Source: Amycolatopsis orientalis DSM 40040 = KCTC 9412 (GTDB lineage Bacteria > Actinomycetota > Actinomycetes > Mycobacteriales > Pseudonocardiaceae). From it: DNA of 64,000 bases. The position numbers and the translations under genes are program-made. Below are positions 8,170 to 17,081 of the stretch, in pieces. A model generated the notes under the pieces. It did not search any database. It had not been told where the DNA came from and saw only the letters and a list, made by a program, of their open reading frames with translations. The stretch spans positions 1-64,000 of the forward strand of contig NZ_ASJB01000064.1 of the NCBI RefSeq assembly GCF_000478275.1, given 5' to 3'. Positions within the stretch are counted from its first letter, which is position 1, and the number at the start of each line of letters is the position of its first letter.

Positions 8170-9001
8170 GCCTCGCTGGGTCCCGTGGGCCCGCCGCTTC
8201 GTCCTGGGCTTTCTCGCCCTGTTCACCCTGATACCGCTCTACGCGATGGTTTCGTCGTCGCTGAAACCGCTCGGGGACGTGCAGGGCGAGTGGGAATGGA
8301 TCCCGACGACGCTGACCGTCCAGCCGTTCTTCGACATCTGGGAGACCATCCCGCTCGCGGACTACTTCGTGAACAGCCTGGTCATCTCCGGTTCGGCGGC
8401 GATCCTCTCGGTCCTCATCGCGATCTTCGCCGCCTACGCCCTGAGCCGTTTCCGGTTCCGGGGCAAGGACTTCTTCAAGATGACCGTGCTGTCGACGCAG
8501 ATGTTCCCCGGCATCCTCTTCCTGCTGCCGCTGTTCCTCATCTTCGTCAACATCGGCAACACCACCGGTATCGTCTTGTACGGCTCGCGGCTCGGGCTGA
8601 TCATCACCTATCTGACCTTCTCGCTGCCGTTCGCGATCTGGATGCTCGCCGGGTACATCGATTCGATCCCCAAGGAACTCGACGAGGCGGCGATGGTCGA
8701 CGGGACCGGGCCGATCGGCGCCCTGATCCGGGTGGTCGTCCCGGCAGCCATGCCGGGCATCGTGGCGGTGGGGATCTACTCGTTCATGACGGCCTGGGGC
8801 GAGGTCCTGTTCGCGTCGGTGATGACCGACTCGGGAACGCGGACCCTCGCGGTCGGGCTGCAGGAGTACTCCACCCAGGTCCAGGTCTACTGGAACCAGG
8901 TCATGGCCGCCTCACTCATCGTCTCCGTCCCGGTCGTCGCCGGATTCCTTCTGCTCCAGCGTTATCTCGTCGCCGGGCTCACCGCCGGCGCGGTGAAATG
9001 A
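8162..9001 (+). CDS. CUT1 sugar ABC transporter permease, MalG-like
   Basis: Partner permease of 279 aa with six predicted membrane helices (RFVLGFLALFTLIPLYAMV first) and the coupling motif DEAAMVDGTGPIGAL. The start is TTG at 8162, supported by AAGGAGG 8 nt upstream and an 8-bp overlap with the preceding gene. It completes the membrane part of the importer. Confidence 0.9.
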   Translation: MSEPRWVPWARRFVLGFLALFTLIPLYAMVSSSLKPLGDVQGEWEWIPTTLTVQPFFDIWETIPLADYFVNSLVISGSAAILSVLIAIFAAYALSRFRFRGKDFFKMTVLSTQMFPGILFLLPLFLIFVNIGNTTGIVLYGSRLGLIITYLTFSLPFAIWMLAGYIDSIPKELDEAAMVDGTGPIGALIRVVVPAAMPGIVAVGIYSFMTAWGEVLFASVMTDSGTRTLAVGLQEYSTQVQVYWNQVMAASLIVSVPVVAGFLLLQRYLVAGLTAGAVK

Positions 9002-9031
9002 CGCGTCGTCCCCCGTACAGAGAGGTCTGCC

Positions 9032-10369
9032 TTGAATCTGCACCTGCCCGCCGATTTCCTGTGGGGTGCGGCCACGGCCGCGTACCAGGTCGAAGGCGCC
9101 GTCGACGTCGACGGCCGTCTCCCGTCCATCTGGGACGACTTCGTCCGGGTCCCGGGTGCCGTCCTGAACGGTGACACCGGTGACGTCGCTTGCGATCACT
9201 ACCGGCGCTGGCCGGAGGACCTCGGCATCATGAAGCAGCTGGGCCTGGACGCCTACCGCTTCTCGATCGCGTGGCCGCGGGTGATCCCCACCGGCCGCGG
9301 CGAGGTCAACGCGCTCGGTCTCGACCATTACGACCGGCTGGTCGACGCGCTGCTCGAAGCGGGGATCAGGCCGTTCGTCACGTTGTTCCACTGGGATCTG
9401 CCCTCGGCGCTGCAGGCGAAGGGCGGCTGGCCCGAGCGTGACACGGCCTACGCCTACGCCGAGTACGCCGCGGTCGTCGCGGCCAGGCTGGGTGACCGAG
9501 TCAAGGACTGGAACACGGTCAACGAGCCGCTGTGCTCGGCCTGGCTCGGCTATCTCGAAGGCCGGTTCGCGCCGGGCGTCAAGGATCTGAAGCAGGCGAT
9601 CCACGCCTCCCACCACCTGCTGCTCGCGCACGGCCTGGGCGTGCAGGCGATCACCGCGAACGCCGCCGAGCCCGCCAACATCGGCCTGGTGCTCAACCTC
9701 AGCGGCATCGAGCCCGCGTCGGACTCCGCCGAGGACGTCGCGGCGGCGGCCCGGATGGACGGGCACGTCAACCGCTGGTGGCTCGATCCGTCGAACGGAC
9801 GCGGTTACCCCGCGGACATGATCGAGGTCTACGGCGTCGAGCCGCCCGTGGCCGGTGACGACCTCGACGTGATCTCGGCCCCGGTCGGCTACCACGGGCT
9901 GAACTACTACTTCCGCCAGATCGTGGAGAACGATCCGGAAGGTCCAGCGCCCCGCGCCCGGCAGGTGCCGGTCGAGGGCGCCGCCACCACCGCGATGGGC
10001 TGGGAGATCCACGGCCAGGGACTGGCGGATCTGATCCACCGCCTCGCGAACGAGTACGGCGCCCGCGCCATCTACGTCACCGAAAGCGGGGCCGCCTTCG
10101 ACGACAAGGTCGCCGAGGACGGTTCGATCGACGACGCCGACCGCGTCGCCTACCTGGAGGAACATCTGGGCGCGGTGGCCGGGGCGGCCGAAGCGGGCGC
10201 GCCGGTGAAGGGGTACTTCGCCTGGTCGCTGCTCGACAACTTCGAATGGGACAGCGGGCTGAGCAAACGGTTCGGGCTCGTCCGGGTCGATTACGACACC
10301 CAGGTCCGCACGGTGAAGGCGAGCGGCCGGCGCTACGCCGAGATCATCGCCGGACACCGGACCCGCTGA
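9032..10369 (+). CDS. Glycoside hydrolase family 1 beta-glucosidase
   Basis: A cytoplasmic (no signal peptide) GH1 retaining glycosidase of 445 aa, normal length. The N-terminal signature FLWGAATAAYQVEGAV is present. The acid/base Glu165 is in TVNEPLC and the nucleophile Glu351 is in YVTESGAAF; the usual TENG is TESG here. WSLLDNFEW is the C-terminal aglycone-site motif. The start is TTG at 9032 with AGAGAGG upstream. Being last in the sugar ABC operon, it probably cleaves the imported beta-linked disaccharide. Palindrome copy 3 follows 5 bp after the stop. Confidence 0.93.
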   Translation: MNLHLPADFLWGAATAAYQVEGAVDVDGRLPSIWDDFVRVPGAVLNGDTGDVACDHYRRWPEDLGIMKQLGLDAYRFSIAWPRVIPTGRGEVNALGLDHYDRLVDALLEAGIRPFVTLFHWDLPSALQAKGGWPERDTAYAYAEYAAVVAARLGDRVKDWNTVNEPLCSAWLGYLEGRFAPGVKDLKQAIHASHHLLLAHGLGVQAITANAAEPANIGLVLNLSGIEPASDSAEDVAAAARMDGHVNRWWLDPSNGRGYPADMIEVYGVEPPVAGDDLDVISAPVGYHGLNYYFRQIVENDPEGPAPRARQVPVEGAATTAMGWEIHGQGLADLIHRLANEYGARAIYVTESGAAFDDKVAEDGSIDDADRVAYLEEHLGAVAGAAEAGAPVKGYFAWSLLDNFEWDSGLSKRFGLVRVDYDTQVRTVKASGRRYAEIIAGHRTR

Positions 10370-10374
10370 ACGTC

Positions 10375-10420
10375 CTCGTGAGTGGTAATGACGGTTAGAA
10401 CCGTCATTACCACTCACGAG
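10375..10420. repeat. 46-bp perfect palindrome, copy 3 (inverted centre)
   Basis: Same arms as copies 1 and 2, but the central dinucleotide is AG instead of CT, as if the element were inserted in the opposite orientation. It starts 5 bp after the stop of the GH1 gene and closes the sugar operon. Confidence 0.75.
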
Positions 10421-10481
10421 AGAAAGCCGGACGCGTTCGTACGGGCGGATGGATCCGGTGACCCGGATTCGTCGCTCGCTA

Positions 10482-10496
10482 CGAACGGCCGGTTCG
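10482..10496. promoter_or_regulatory. CGAAC-N5-GTTCG inverted repeat upstream of amidohydrolase
   Basis: CGAACGGCCGGTTCG is followed by the overlapping palindrome TTCGCGAA. The same half-sites recur before the PucR gene (15216-15231) and, in reversed order, before the MFS gene and the serine-hydrolase operon. A shared regulator, most simply the PucR protein, is a reasonable inference. Confidence 0.4.
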
Positions 10497-10501
10497 CGAA
10501 A

Positions 10502-10540
10502 CCTCCTAGGGTCGCCAAAGAACGAGGCGATCCTAGGAGG
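10502..10540 (+). promoter_or_regulatory. 15-bp stem that would sequester the amidohydrolase ribosome binding site
   Basis: CCTCCTAGG-G-TCGCC (10502-10516) pairs with GGCGA-T-CCTAGGAGG (10526-10540) across a 9-nt loop. The single mismatch is a G-U wobble in RNA. The AGGAGG of the right arm is the ribosome binding site of the gene starting at 10547, so the folded form would block initiation. It could instead act as a DNA operator. The transcription start is not known. Confidence 0.55.
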
Positions 10541-10546
10541 CGAAGC

Positions 10547-12022
10547 ATGCGGACACTCTTGCGTGGCGGTCGTGTCATCGACCCGGCGACGGGTTTCGAC
10601 GGTACGGCCGACGTGCTGGTGACGGACGGGGTGGTCACCGCCGTGGGGGAGGGTCTGCCGTCGGAAGCGGGAGACACGGAGATCGACGTCGCCGGGCTCG
10701 TCGTGGGCCCCGGTTTCATCGATCTGCACAGTCACGTGCACACCATCGCGGGCCAGCGGCTGCAGGCGATGGACGGCGTCACGACCGCGCTCGACCTCGA
10801 AGCCGGGCTGATGCCGATCGAGCGGGCTTACGCCGAGGCCGCCGCGGCGGGACGTCCGCTGCACTACGGTTTCTCCGCGTCGTGGGGTTCCGCCAGGGCG
10901 CAGGTGCTGGCCGGGATCGAACCCGACGCCAACATCGACAGCGGGCTCGCGGTGCTCGGGAACCTGTCCTGGCAACGGTCTTCGTCACCGAAGGAGCTGG
11001 CGGCCTGGCTGTCCCTTGTGGAGGGTGAGCTGGCGGCGGGCGCGCTCGGCGTCGGTGTCCTGCTCGGTTACGCGCCCCTGACGGACCCCGCCGAGTTCGT
11101 GGCTCTCGCGCGGCTCGCCAAGGAGGCCGGGGCACCGACCTACACGCACGTGCGGGAACTGGTCGAAGTGGATCCGGCGACTCCGGTGGACGGGTCGGAG
11201 GAGATCGCGATCGTCGCGGCCGAGACCGGCGCGGCCATGCACCACTGCCACGTCAACAGCACTTCCGGACATCAGATCGACCGCGTGCTCGCCGCGCTGG
11301 AGGCGAGCCGTTCGGCCGGTTCGCGGGTGACCGTGGAGGCCTATCCGTACGGCGCGGGCAGTACGGGGATCGGCGCGGCCTTCCTTTCGCCGGAACGGCT
11401 GAAGATGAAGGGCCTCTCACCGTCCAGCGTGATCATGCTGGAGACCGGTGAGCGGATCGCCGACGAGGGCCGCCTGCTCCAGGTGCGCGCCGAGGAGCCG
11501 GGCGCGCCGTGCATCCTGGAGTTCCTCGACGAGGGCAACCCGCGTGACCTCGCGCTGCTGCGCCAGGCGCTCGCGTTCCCCGACGCCATCGTCGCCAGCG
11601 ACGCCCTGCCCGTGTACTGGAACGACGGCACCAGCGAGAGCACCGAATGGCCACTGCCGCCCGGTGGCGCGACCCATCCGCGCACGGCCGGGACGTACGC
11701 CAAGACGCTGCGGCTGATGGTGCGCGAGAGCAAGTCCTGGACCTGGCTGGAGGCGTTCCGGCGCTGCTCCTACCTTCCCGCGCGGGTCCTGGACGAGGTC
11801 GCTCCCGGGGCGCGGACCAAGGGCAGGCTCGGCGTCGGGGCGGATGCCGACATCGTCGTCCTCGACCCGGACACCATCACCGACACGGCCACTTATTTCG
11901 ACTCGACGCGGCCTTCGGTCGGTGTCCGGCACCTGTTCGTTTCGGGCGTTCCCGTTGTCACCGAAGGAAACCTGCGGACCGACGCGTTCCCCGGCAAGCC
12001 GCTGCGCGGTGAACCGCGATGA
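10547..12022 (+). CDS. D-aminoacylase-like amidohydrolase (N-acyl-D-amino-acid deacylase family)
   Basis: A 491-aa TIM-barrel metal-dependent hydrolase. A small beta-sandwich (MRTLLRGGRVIDPATGF and the C-terminal GADADIVVLDPDTI) frames the barrel. Metal ligands are His61/His63 in LHSHVH, with further candidates at MHHCHVNS and the Asp in VASDALPV. The C-terminal segment HPRTAGTYAKTLRLMVRE is typical of D-aminoacylases. It probably removes an acyl or aminoacyl group from a D-amino-acid derivative. ATG 10547 follows AGGAGG; the longer open frame upstream runs through the palindrome and is not used. It overlaps the M20 gene by ATGA and begins a four-gene operon with the racemase. Confidence 0.85.
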   Translation: MRTLLRGGRVIDPATGFDGTADVLVTDGVVTAVGEGLPSEAGDTEIDVAGLVVGPGFIDLHSHVHTIAGQRLQAMDGVTTALDLEAGLMPIERAYAEAAAAGRPLHYGFSASWGSARAQVLAGIEPDANIDSGLAVLGNLSWQRSSSPKELAAWLSLVEGELAAGALGVGVLLGYAPLTDPAEFVALARLAKEAGAPTYTHVRELVEVDPATPVDGSEEIAIVAAETGAAMHHCHVNSTSGHQIDRVLAALEASRSAGSRVTVEAYPYGAGSTGIGAAFLSPERLKMKGLSPSSVIMLETGERIADEGRLLQVRAEEPGAPCILEFLDEGNPRDLALLRQALAFPDAIVASDALPVYWNDGTSESTEWPLPPGGATHPRTAGTYAKTLRLMVRESKSWTWLEAFRRCSYLPARVLDEVAPGARTKGRLGVGADADIVVLDPDTITDTATYFDSTRPSVGVRHLFVSGVPVVTEGNLRTDAFPGKPLRGEPR

Positions 12023-13161
12023 GCGAACTGCTCGACGACATCGAGACGCTCGTCCGCTGCGAGTCCCCGTCGTCGGATCACGAGGCGGTGGCCCGCAGTG
12101 CCGAGGTCGTGGCGGGACTCGGCCGGAAACTGCTGTGGACGGATCCGGAACGGATCGTCGTCGACGGGGTCACCCATCTGCGCTGGCGCTTCGGTGACGG
12201 GCCCTCCCGGGTGCTGCTCCTCGGGCATCACGACACGGTGTGGCCGCACGGATCGCTGGAGACCCACCCGTTTTCCGTGCGGGACGGCGTGTTGCGCGGA
12301 CCCGGCTGCTTCGACATGAAGGCCGGGGTGGTGATGGCGCTGCACGCCGCCGCGGCCGTCCCCGATCGCGACGGACTGTCCATTCTGGTCACCGGCGACG
12401 AGGAGATCGGTTCGCCGTCGTCCCGCGCGCTGATCGAGGAGACCGCGGCGGGCTGCGACGCGGCGTTCGTCCTGGAGGCCTCGGCCGACGGCGGCGCGCT
12501 GAAATGCCGCCGCAAAGGTGTTTCCCACTACCGGGTCGAGGTGACCGGACGAGCCGCGCACGCCGGGCTCGAACCCGAGAAGGGGGTCAACGCGGGGATC
12601 GAGATCGCGCACCAGATCCTCGCGGTGGCCGCGCTCGCCGATCCGGTGGCGGGCACGAGCGTGACCCCCACCGTCGTCTCGGCGGGAACGACGGTCAACA
12701 CCGTTCCCGCCGCCGCGAGTGTCGCGGTCGACGTCCGCGTGTGGAACGAGGCCGAGCAACTCCGTGTCGATCGGGCCATGAAGGCCCTCGTCCCGATTCT
12801 GGAGGACGCCTCCGTCCGTGTCACCGGCGGCATCAACCGGCCGCCGCTGGAGGAGGGCTCGTCGTCGGGATTGTTCGACCTGGCCAGGGAACTGGCGGCC
12901 GGACTCGGTCTCGGTGAGCTGACCGCCGCTTCGGTCGGCGGTGCGTCGGACGGCAACTACACCGCCGGGATGGGGGTCCCCACCCTCGACGGCCTCGGCG
13001 CGGTGGGGGGCGGGGCGCACGCGGATCACGAACACGTCGTCGTCGCGGAACTGCCGCGGCGCACCGCTCTGCTGGCCGCGCTCGTGGAAAACGTCCTCGC
13101 GAAGCGGGCTCCGTCCGGTGCGACGAATCCCGCTGGCGAATCTGGTACGGCACGACGGTGA
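12019..13161 (+). CDS. M20-family metallohydrolase (amino-acid N-deacylase/carboxypeptidase-like)
   Basis: A dinuclear zinc hydrolase of 380 aa. Zinc and catalytic motifs: LLLGHHDTVWPHG (His70, Asp72), GPGCFDMKAGVV (bridging Asp), TGDEEIGSPSS (Glu128 catalytic, Glu129 ligand), and the late His in GGGAHADHEHVV. The dimerisation lid lies between. In Geobacillus an M20 desuccinylase works with an N-succinylamino-acid racemase and a GNAT succinyltransferase to turn D- into L-amino acids. The same three families are adjacent here, so an L-specific deacylase role is likely but not proven. Confidence 0.88.
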   Translation: MSELLDDIETLVRCESPSSDHEAVARSAEVVAGLGRKLLWTDPERIVVDGVTHLRWRFGDGPSRVLLLGHHDTVWPHGSLETHPFSVRDGVLRGPGCFDMKAGVVMALHAAAAVPDRDGLSILVTGDEEIGSPSSRALIEETAAGCDAAFVLEASADGGALKCRRKGVSHYRVEVTGRAAHAGLEPEKGVNAGIEIAHQILAVAALADPVAGTSVTPTVVSAGTTVNTVPAAASVAVDVRVWNEAEQLRVDRAMKALVPILEDASVRVTGGINRPPLEEGSSSGLFDLARELAAGLGLGELTAASVGGASDGNYTAGMGVPTLDGLGAVGGGAHADHEHVVVAELPRRTALLAALVENVLAKRAPSGATNPAGESGTARR

Positions 13162-13192
13162 CTCGGCCATCGCGCCGGGAAAGGATTGTCCC

Positions 13193-14077
13193 GTGACGAA
13201 TCTTGCGACGAATACGGAAAGCCCGGCCTCCGCGGAGGTGCGCGACGAGGCCGTCGCCGCCGCGCGGGCGGCGGCCGTGGCTTCGGGCGTCGAAATCCGC
13301 GAACTCACCGAAATCGCCGAACTGGCCGCGGTGGTCGACCTGTTCGAGTCGATCTGGAAGTCCGCGCCCGGCGCGCGGCCGGTGAGCACGGAACTGCTCC
13401 GGGCGATGTCCACGGCCGGGAACTACGTCGCGGGCGCGTTCGAGAACGGCGAACTGCTGGGGGCCTGTTTCGGTTTCTTCGGGAACCCGGGGAAGGCGAG
13501 CCTGCACAGCCATATCGCCGGCGTCGCCCACGCCGGCGCGGGCCGGGGGATCGGTCACGCGCTGAAACTGCATCAACGCGGCTGGGCGCTGCACCAGGAG
13601 GTCTCCATGATCACCTGGACCTTCGACCCGCTGGTGCGCCGCAACGCCTATTTCAACCTGGGGAAGCTCGGCGCGCATCCGATCGGGTACCTGCCCGACT
13701 TCTACGGTCCGATGGAGGACAGCATCAACGGCTCGGGTGACACCGACCGGTTGATGGTCGGCTGGGATCTGACCAGCCCCGCGGTCCGGGCCGCCGCTTT
13801 CGGTGAACCTGTCCTGATCGACGCGGGAGCGCTGGACGCGGCGAAGGCGCTTTCGGTCGACGCCGACGGTGGCCCGCTCATCGGCCGCGCCGACACCCCG
13901 ACCGTGCTCGTCGGCGTCCCCTCCGACGTCGAACGGTTACGCCGCACCGATCCCGGCCGCGGCAACGCGTGGCGGGTCGCCCTGCGTGAAGTCCTCGGTG
14001 GACTGATGGCGGACAACGCCCACGTCACCGGTTTCGATCGTGCCGGCTGGTACGTGATCTCGAAGGAGCAGTCGTGA
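13193..14077 (+). CDS. GNAT-like acyltransferase (predicted D-amino-acid N-acyl/succinyltransferase)
   Basis: A 294-aa protein of the COG3375 type: a GNAT acyl-CoA-binding fold (IRELTEIAELAAVVDLFESIW; GNYVAGAFENGELLGACFGFF; HSHIAGVAHAGAGRGIGHALK carries the CoA-loop area) followed by an extra C-terminal region. The motif MITWTFDPLVRRNAYFNLGKLGA is typical of this group. By analogy with the Geobacillus pathway it should acylate D-amino acids using succinyl-CoA before racemisation. The start is GTG 13193 with AAAGGA upstream; the longer frame overlaps the M20 gene and is rejected. It overlaps the racemase gene by GTGA. Confidence 0.8.
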   Translation: MTNLATNTESPASAEVRDEAVAAARAAAVASGVEIRELTEIAELAAVVDLFESIWKSAPGARPVSTELLRAMSTAGNYVAGAFENGELLGACFGFFGNPGKASLHSHIAGVAHAGAGRGIGHALKLHQRGWALHQEVSMITWTFDPLVRRNAYFNLGKLGAHPIGYLPDFYGPMEDSINGSGDTDRLMVGWDLTSPAVRAAAFGEPVLIDAGALDAAKALSVDADGGPLIGRADTPTVLVGVPSDVERLRRTDPGRGNAWRVALREVLGGLMADNAHVTGFDRAGWYVISKEQS

Positions 14078-15180
14078 AACTCAGCGGTGTGGAACTGCGC
14101 CGGGTCCGGATGCCGCTCGTGGCCCCGTTCCGGACGTCGTTCGGGACGCAGGCAGAACGGGAACTCCTGCTCGTCCGGGCGGTGACGCCGTCGGGCGAGG
14201 GCTGGGGCGAATGCGTCGCGATGGAGGCGCCGCTCTACTCGTCGGAGTACAACGACGCCGCCGAGCACGTGCTCCGGAACCACCTGATCCCGGAGCTGCT
14301 GCGGGCCGGTGACCTCACCGCGCACAAGGTGACGCCGTTGCTGGCGAAGTACAAGGGACACCGGATGGCGAAGGCCGCGCTGGAGATGGCCGTCCTCGAC
14401 GCCGAACTCCGGGCGCACGACCGGTCCTTCGCCGCCGAGCTCGGGTCCACTCGCGACTTCGTGGCCTGCGGGGTCTCGGTCGGCATCATGGACTCGATCC
14501 CGCAGCTGCTCGACGTCGTCGGCGGGTACCTCGACGAGGGGTACGTCCGGATCAAGCTGAAGATCGAGCCCGGCTGGGACGTCGAGCCGGTCCGGCGGGT
14601 GCGGGAGCGCTTCGGCGACGACGTGCTGCTCCAGGTCGACGCGAACACCGCGTACACCCTCGGCGACGCACCGCTGCTGGCCAGGCTGGACCCGTTCGAC
14701 CTCCTGCTGATCGAGCAGCCGCTCGAAGAGGAGGACGTCCTCGGGCACGCCGAGCTGGCGCGGCGGATCCGGACACCGATCTGCCTCGACGAGTCGATCG
14801 TGTCCGCCAGGGCGGCCGCCGACGCGATCAAGCTCGGGGCCTGCCAGATCGTCAACATCAAACCGGGCCGCGTCGGCGGCTACCTCGAAGCCCGCCGGGT
14901 GCACGACGTCTGCGCGGCGCACGGGGTCGCGGTGTGGTGCGGCGGGATGATCGAGACCGGACTGGGCCGGGCGGCCAACGTCGCGCTCGCCTCGCTGCCG
15001 GGCTTCACCCTGCCCGGCGACACCTCGGCGTCCGGCCGGTTCTACCGCACGGACATCACCGAACCGTTCGTGCTCCAGTCCGGGCATCTGCCGGTGCCGA
15101 CCGGTCCCGGCCTCGGCGTGACTCCGATTCCCGGCCTGCTGGACGAGGTCACGAAGGCGAAAGCGTGGATCGGTTCGTAG
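14074..15180 (+). CDS. N-acylamino-acid racemase / o-succinylbenzoate synthase (enolase superfamily)
   Basis: An enzyme of 368 aa that interconverts N-acyl-D- and N-acyl-L-amino acids by 1,1-proton transfer. Its sequence (MKLSGVELRRVRMPLVAPF onward) agrees closely with the Amycolatopsis sp. T-1-60 enzyme as I remember it. The superfamily residues fall at the published numbers: Lys161/Lys163 in IKLKIE, Mg ligands Asp189 (LLQVDAN), Glu214 (LIEQPL), Asp239 (CLDES), and Lys263 (VNIKPGR). The start is GTG at 14074, with AAGGAG upstream. The GNAT and M20 genes beside it supply a route from D- to L-amino acids. No other menaquinone genes are nearby, so the racemase role fits better here than MenC. 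Confidence 0.97.
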   Translation: MKLSGVELRRVRMPLVAPFRTSFGTQAERELLLVRAVTPSGEGWGECVAMEAPLYSSEYNDAAEHVLRNHLIPELLRAGDLTAHKVTPLLAKYKGHRMAKAALEMAVLDAELRAHDRSFAAELGSTRDFVACGVSVGIMDSIPQLLDVVGGYLDEGYVRIKLKIEPGWDVEPVRRVRERFGDDVLLQVDANTAYTLGDAPLLARLDPFDLLLIEQPLEEEDVLGHAELARRIRTPICLDESIVSARAAADAIKLGACQIVNIKPGRVGGYLEARRVHDVCAAHGVAVWCGGMIETGLGRAANVALASLPGFTLPGDTSASGRFYRTDITEPFVLQSGHLPVPTGPGLGVTPIPGLLDEVTKAKAWIGS

Positions 15181-15211
15181 CCAACCACGAATTCCGGGGT
15201 TAGATTTGGTC

Positions 15212-15235
15212 GGATCGAACCACTCGGTTCGGTCC
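15212..15235. promoter_or_regulatory. Inverted repeat before the PucR gene (operator or terminator)
   Basis: GGATCGAACC-ACTC-GGTTCGGTCC has 10-bp arms with one mismatch. It lies 32 bp after the racemase stop and 22 bp before the PucR start. It contains CGAAC-N6-GTTCG, also seen before the amidohydrolase. It may be a PucR autoregulatory site or a hairpin ending the racemase transcript. Confidence 0.45.
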
Positions 15236-15256
15236 GGCCGGGTTTAACTTCGGGGG

Positions 15257-16930
15257 GTGCTGACACCGGTGCCCAGTAAGCCGCACACGAGTTTGGGGCG
15301 CGTCCTCGAAGACCTCGGGGACGTGCTCCTGGAGCCGGTCGTCCTCGGCCGGACCACCCGCAAGCAGCTCGGCGGGGTGGTCATCCACGATCCGCACGAC
15401 GAGTCGGAATTTCCCGCCTCCGCCGTCGTGCTCGGCGTCGGGGTGCGGGAGCACGACGAGGTCGTCCGCCTCCTGCACGACGTGGGTGCGAGAGGCGCGG
15501 CGGCACTCGTCGTCCGGTCTCCCGTCACCCCGACGCCGGAACTCCGGCGCGCCGCGGATTCGTCCGGGGTCGCCCTCCTCGGCCTGGCGAGCGGCGCTTC
15601 GTGGGCCCAGCTCGCCGCGATGCTCAGGACGTTGCTCGCCGAAGGGGACGTCGGTGACGTGTCGCCGCAGACGCTCGGCGGAATGCCGTCGGGTGATCTG
15701 TTCGCGCTGGCCAACGCGATCGCCGCGCTGCTCGACGCGCCGGTGACCATCGAGGACCGCAACTCCCGGGTCCTCGCGTTCTCCGGGCGTCAGGACGAGG
15801 CGGACCCGTCCCGGGTCGAGACGATCCTCGGCCGCCAGGTGCCGGAGCGGTTCACCCGCAACCTGGAACGGGACGGCATCTTCGAGAAGTTGTACCGCGA
15901 CCACACGCCGGTGTACGTCGATCCGCAGCGCTACGACGCTCACGAGATCGTGATCCCCCGCGTGGCGCTCGCGGTCCGCGCCGGCGACGAGGTCCTCGGG
16001 TCGATCTGGGCGGCGGTCCGGAAGCCACTCAGCGAGGAACGGACCCAGGCGCTGATCGACGCCGCCAAACTGGTCGCGCTGCACATGCTCCGGCTGCGTG
16101 CCGGTGCCGACGTCGAGCGACGGCTGCGCGCGGATCTGGTGAGCACGGCGCTCGAAGGGGGCGCGGGCGCCCCGGAGGCCATCGCCCGGCTCGGGCTGCT
16201 GGGCCAGCCGTCGATCGTGCTCGCCATGGGCCTGCTCGGCGCGCCCGACCCCGGCGACGATCTCCGCCTGGTCGCGGACCGCCAGCGGGTCGCCGACGCG
16301 CTGGCCATGCACCTCAGCGCCGTCCAGCCGCGGTCGGCCGTCGCCCTCGTCGGCGACGTCGCCTACGGCATCGTCCCGATGCCAGGTGGTCACGCCGACT
16401 GGCAGGAGCGCTCGCTGCGGGTCGCCTCGACCTTCCTGGAACGCACCGGCCGCCGGGCGGCGGCCGCGATCGGCATCGGCCCGCTCGCGCTCGACGGCTC
16501 GGGCCTGCGTTCCTCACGCGACGGCGCCGACCGGGCGTTGCGCGTGCTGCTCACCAACGGCGGGCCGAAACGGGTCGCGACCGCGGAGGACGTCCACGTC
16601 GACGCGCTCATGCTGGAACTGGCCGATCTCGCCGCGGCCAGGGGAGACGTCGCGACGGGACCCGTCGCGCGGTTGCTCGCCTACGACGCCCAGCATCAGT
16701 CCCAGCTGGTGCACACCCTGCGCTGCTGGCTGGACGCCTTCGGGGACATCGGTGCCGCGTCCGCCGCGGCCTACGTCCACCCGAACACCTTCCGTTACCG
16801 GCTGCGACGGCTCGCGGAAGTCGGCGAGATCGACCTCGACGATTCGGGGGAGCGGTTCGCCGCCATGCTGCAACTACGGCTGCTGCCCCGCGACGCGCGG
16901 ACCGGGCCGCCCGCCGCCGAGGAGTCCTGA
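15257..16930 (+). CDS. PucR-family transcriptional regulator (CdaR-like)
   Basis: A 557-aa regulator. An N-terminal PucR-type sensory domain (about 10-125) is followed by a GGDEF-like central region and a C-terminal HTH of the HTH_30/PucR type: LVHTLRCWLDAFGDIGAASAAAYVHPNTFRYRLRRL is the typical region, split here only for reading. Such proteins often activate purine, amino-acid or amide catabolic genes in response to a metabolite. It sits between the D-amino-acid operon and the transporter/hydrolase genes on the same strand and is the likely local regulator. The start is GTG 15257 after a G-run; a GTG four codons downstream is possible. Confidence 0.85.
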   Translation: MLTPVPSKPHTSLGRVLEDLGDVLLEPVVLGRTTRKQLGGVVIHDPHDESEFPASAVVLGVGVREHDEVVRLLHDVGARGAAALVVRSPVTPTPELRRAADSSGVALLGLASGASWAQLAAMLRTLLAEGDVGDVSPQTLGGMPSGDLFALANAIAALLDAPVTIEDRNSRVLAFSGRQDEADPSRVETILGRQVPERFTRNLERDGIFEKLYRDHTPVYVDPQRYDAHEIVIPRVALAVRAGDEVLGSIWAAVRKPLSEERTQALIDAAKLVALHMLRLRAGADVERRLRADLVSTALEGGAGAPEAIARLGLLGQPSIVLAMGLLGAPDPGDDLRLVADRQRVADALAMHLSAVQPRSAVALVGDVAYGIVPMPGGHADWQERSLRVASTFLERTGRRAAAAIGIGPLALDGSGLRSSRDGADRALRVLLTNGGPKRVATAEDVHVDALMLELADLAAARGDVATGPVARLLAYDAQHQSQLVHTLRCWLDAFGDIGAASAAAYVHPNTFRYRLRRLAEVGEIDLDDSGERFAAMLQLRLLPRDARTGPPAAEES

Positions 16931-16933
16931 CCG

Positions 16934-16959
16934 CCGGCCGGGTTGGTCATCCCGGCCGG
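16934..16959 (+). terminator. GC-rich hairpin after PucR gene
   Basis: CCGGCCGGG (16934-16942) and CCCGGCCGG (16951-16959) form a perfect 9-bp stem with an 8-nt loop, 3 bp after the PucR stop. No U-tract. It probably separates PucR from the MFS transcript. Confidence 0.6.
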
Positions 16960-16973
16960 AAAGACCGCCGGAT

Positions 16974-16993
16974 GTTCGTGTGAACGCACGAAC
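16974..16993. promoter_or_regulatory. Inverted repeat upstream of MFS gene
   Basis: GTTCGTGTGAACGCACGAAC has 7-bp arms GTTCGTG/CACGAAC around a 6-bp centre. It lies 88 bp upstream of the MFS start. It uses the same GTTC/GAAC half-sites seen at 10482, 15216 and 19356. Confidence 0.42.
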
Positions 16994-17081
16994 TCTGCCC
17001 GGCACCCGCTGTTCAAAATGAGTGATCGGCGCCACGGCCGCGCCGTTCTTCTTCTCTCCCAACGTTTTCGGCGGAGGCGTC

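Noticed and set aside
8912..10975. 687-aa minus-strand open frame
   Set aside because: Lies opposite the GH1 and amidohydrolase genes, is Arg/Asp-rich without domains, and runs through a palindrome. Typical antisense shadow in high-GC DNA.
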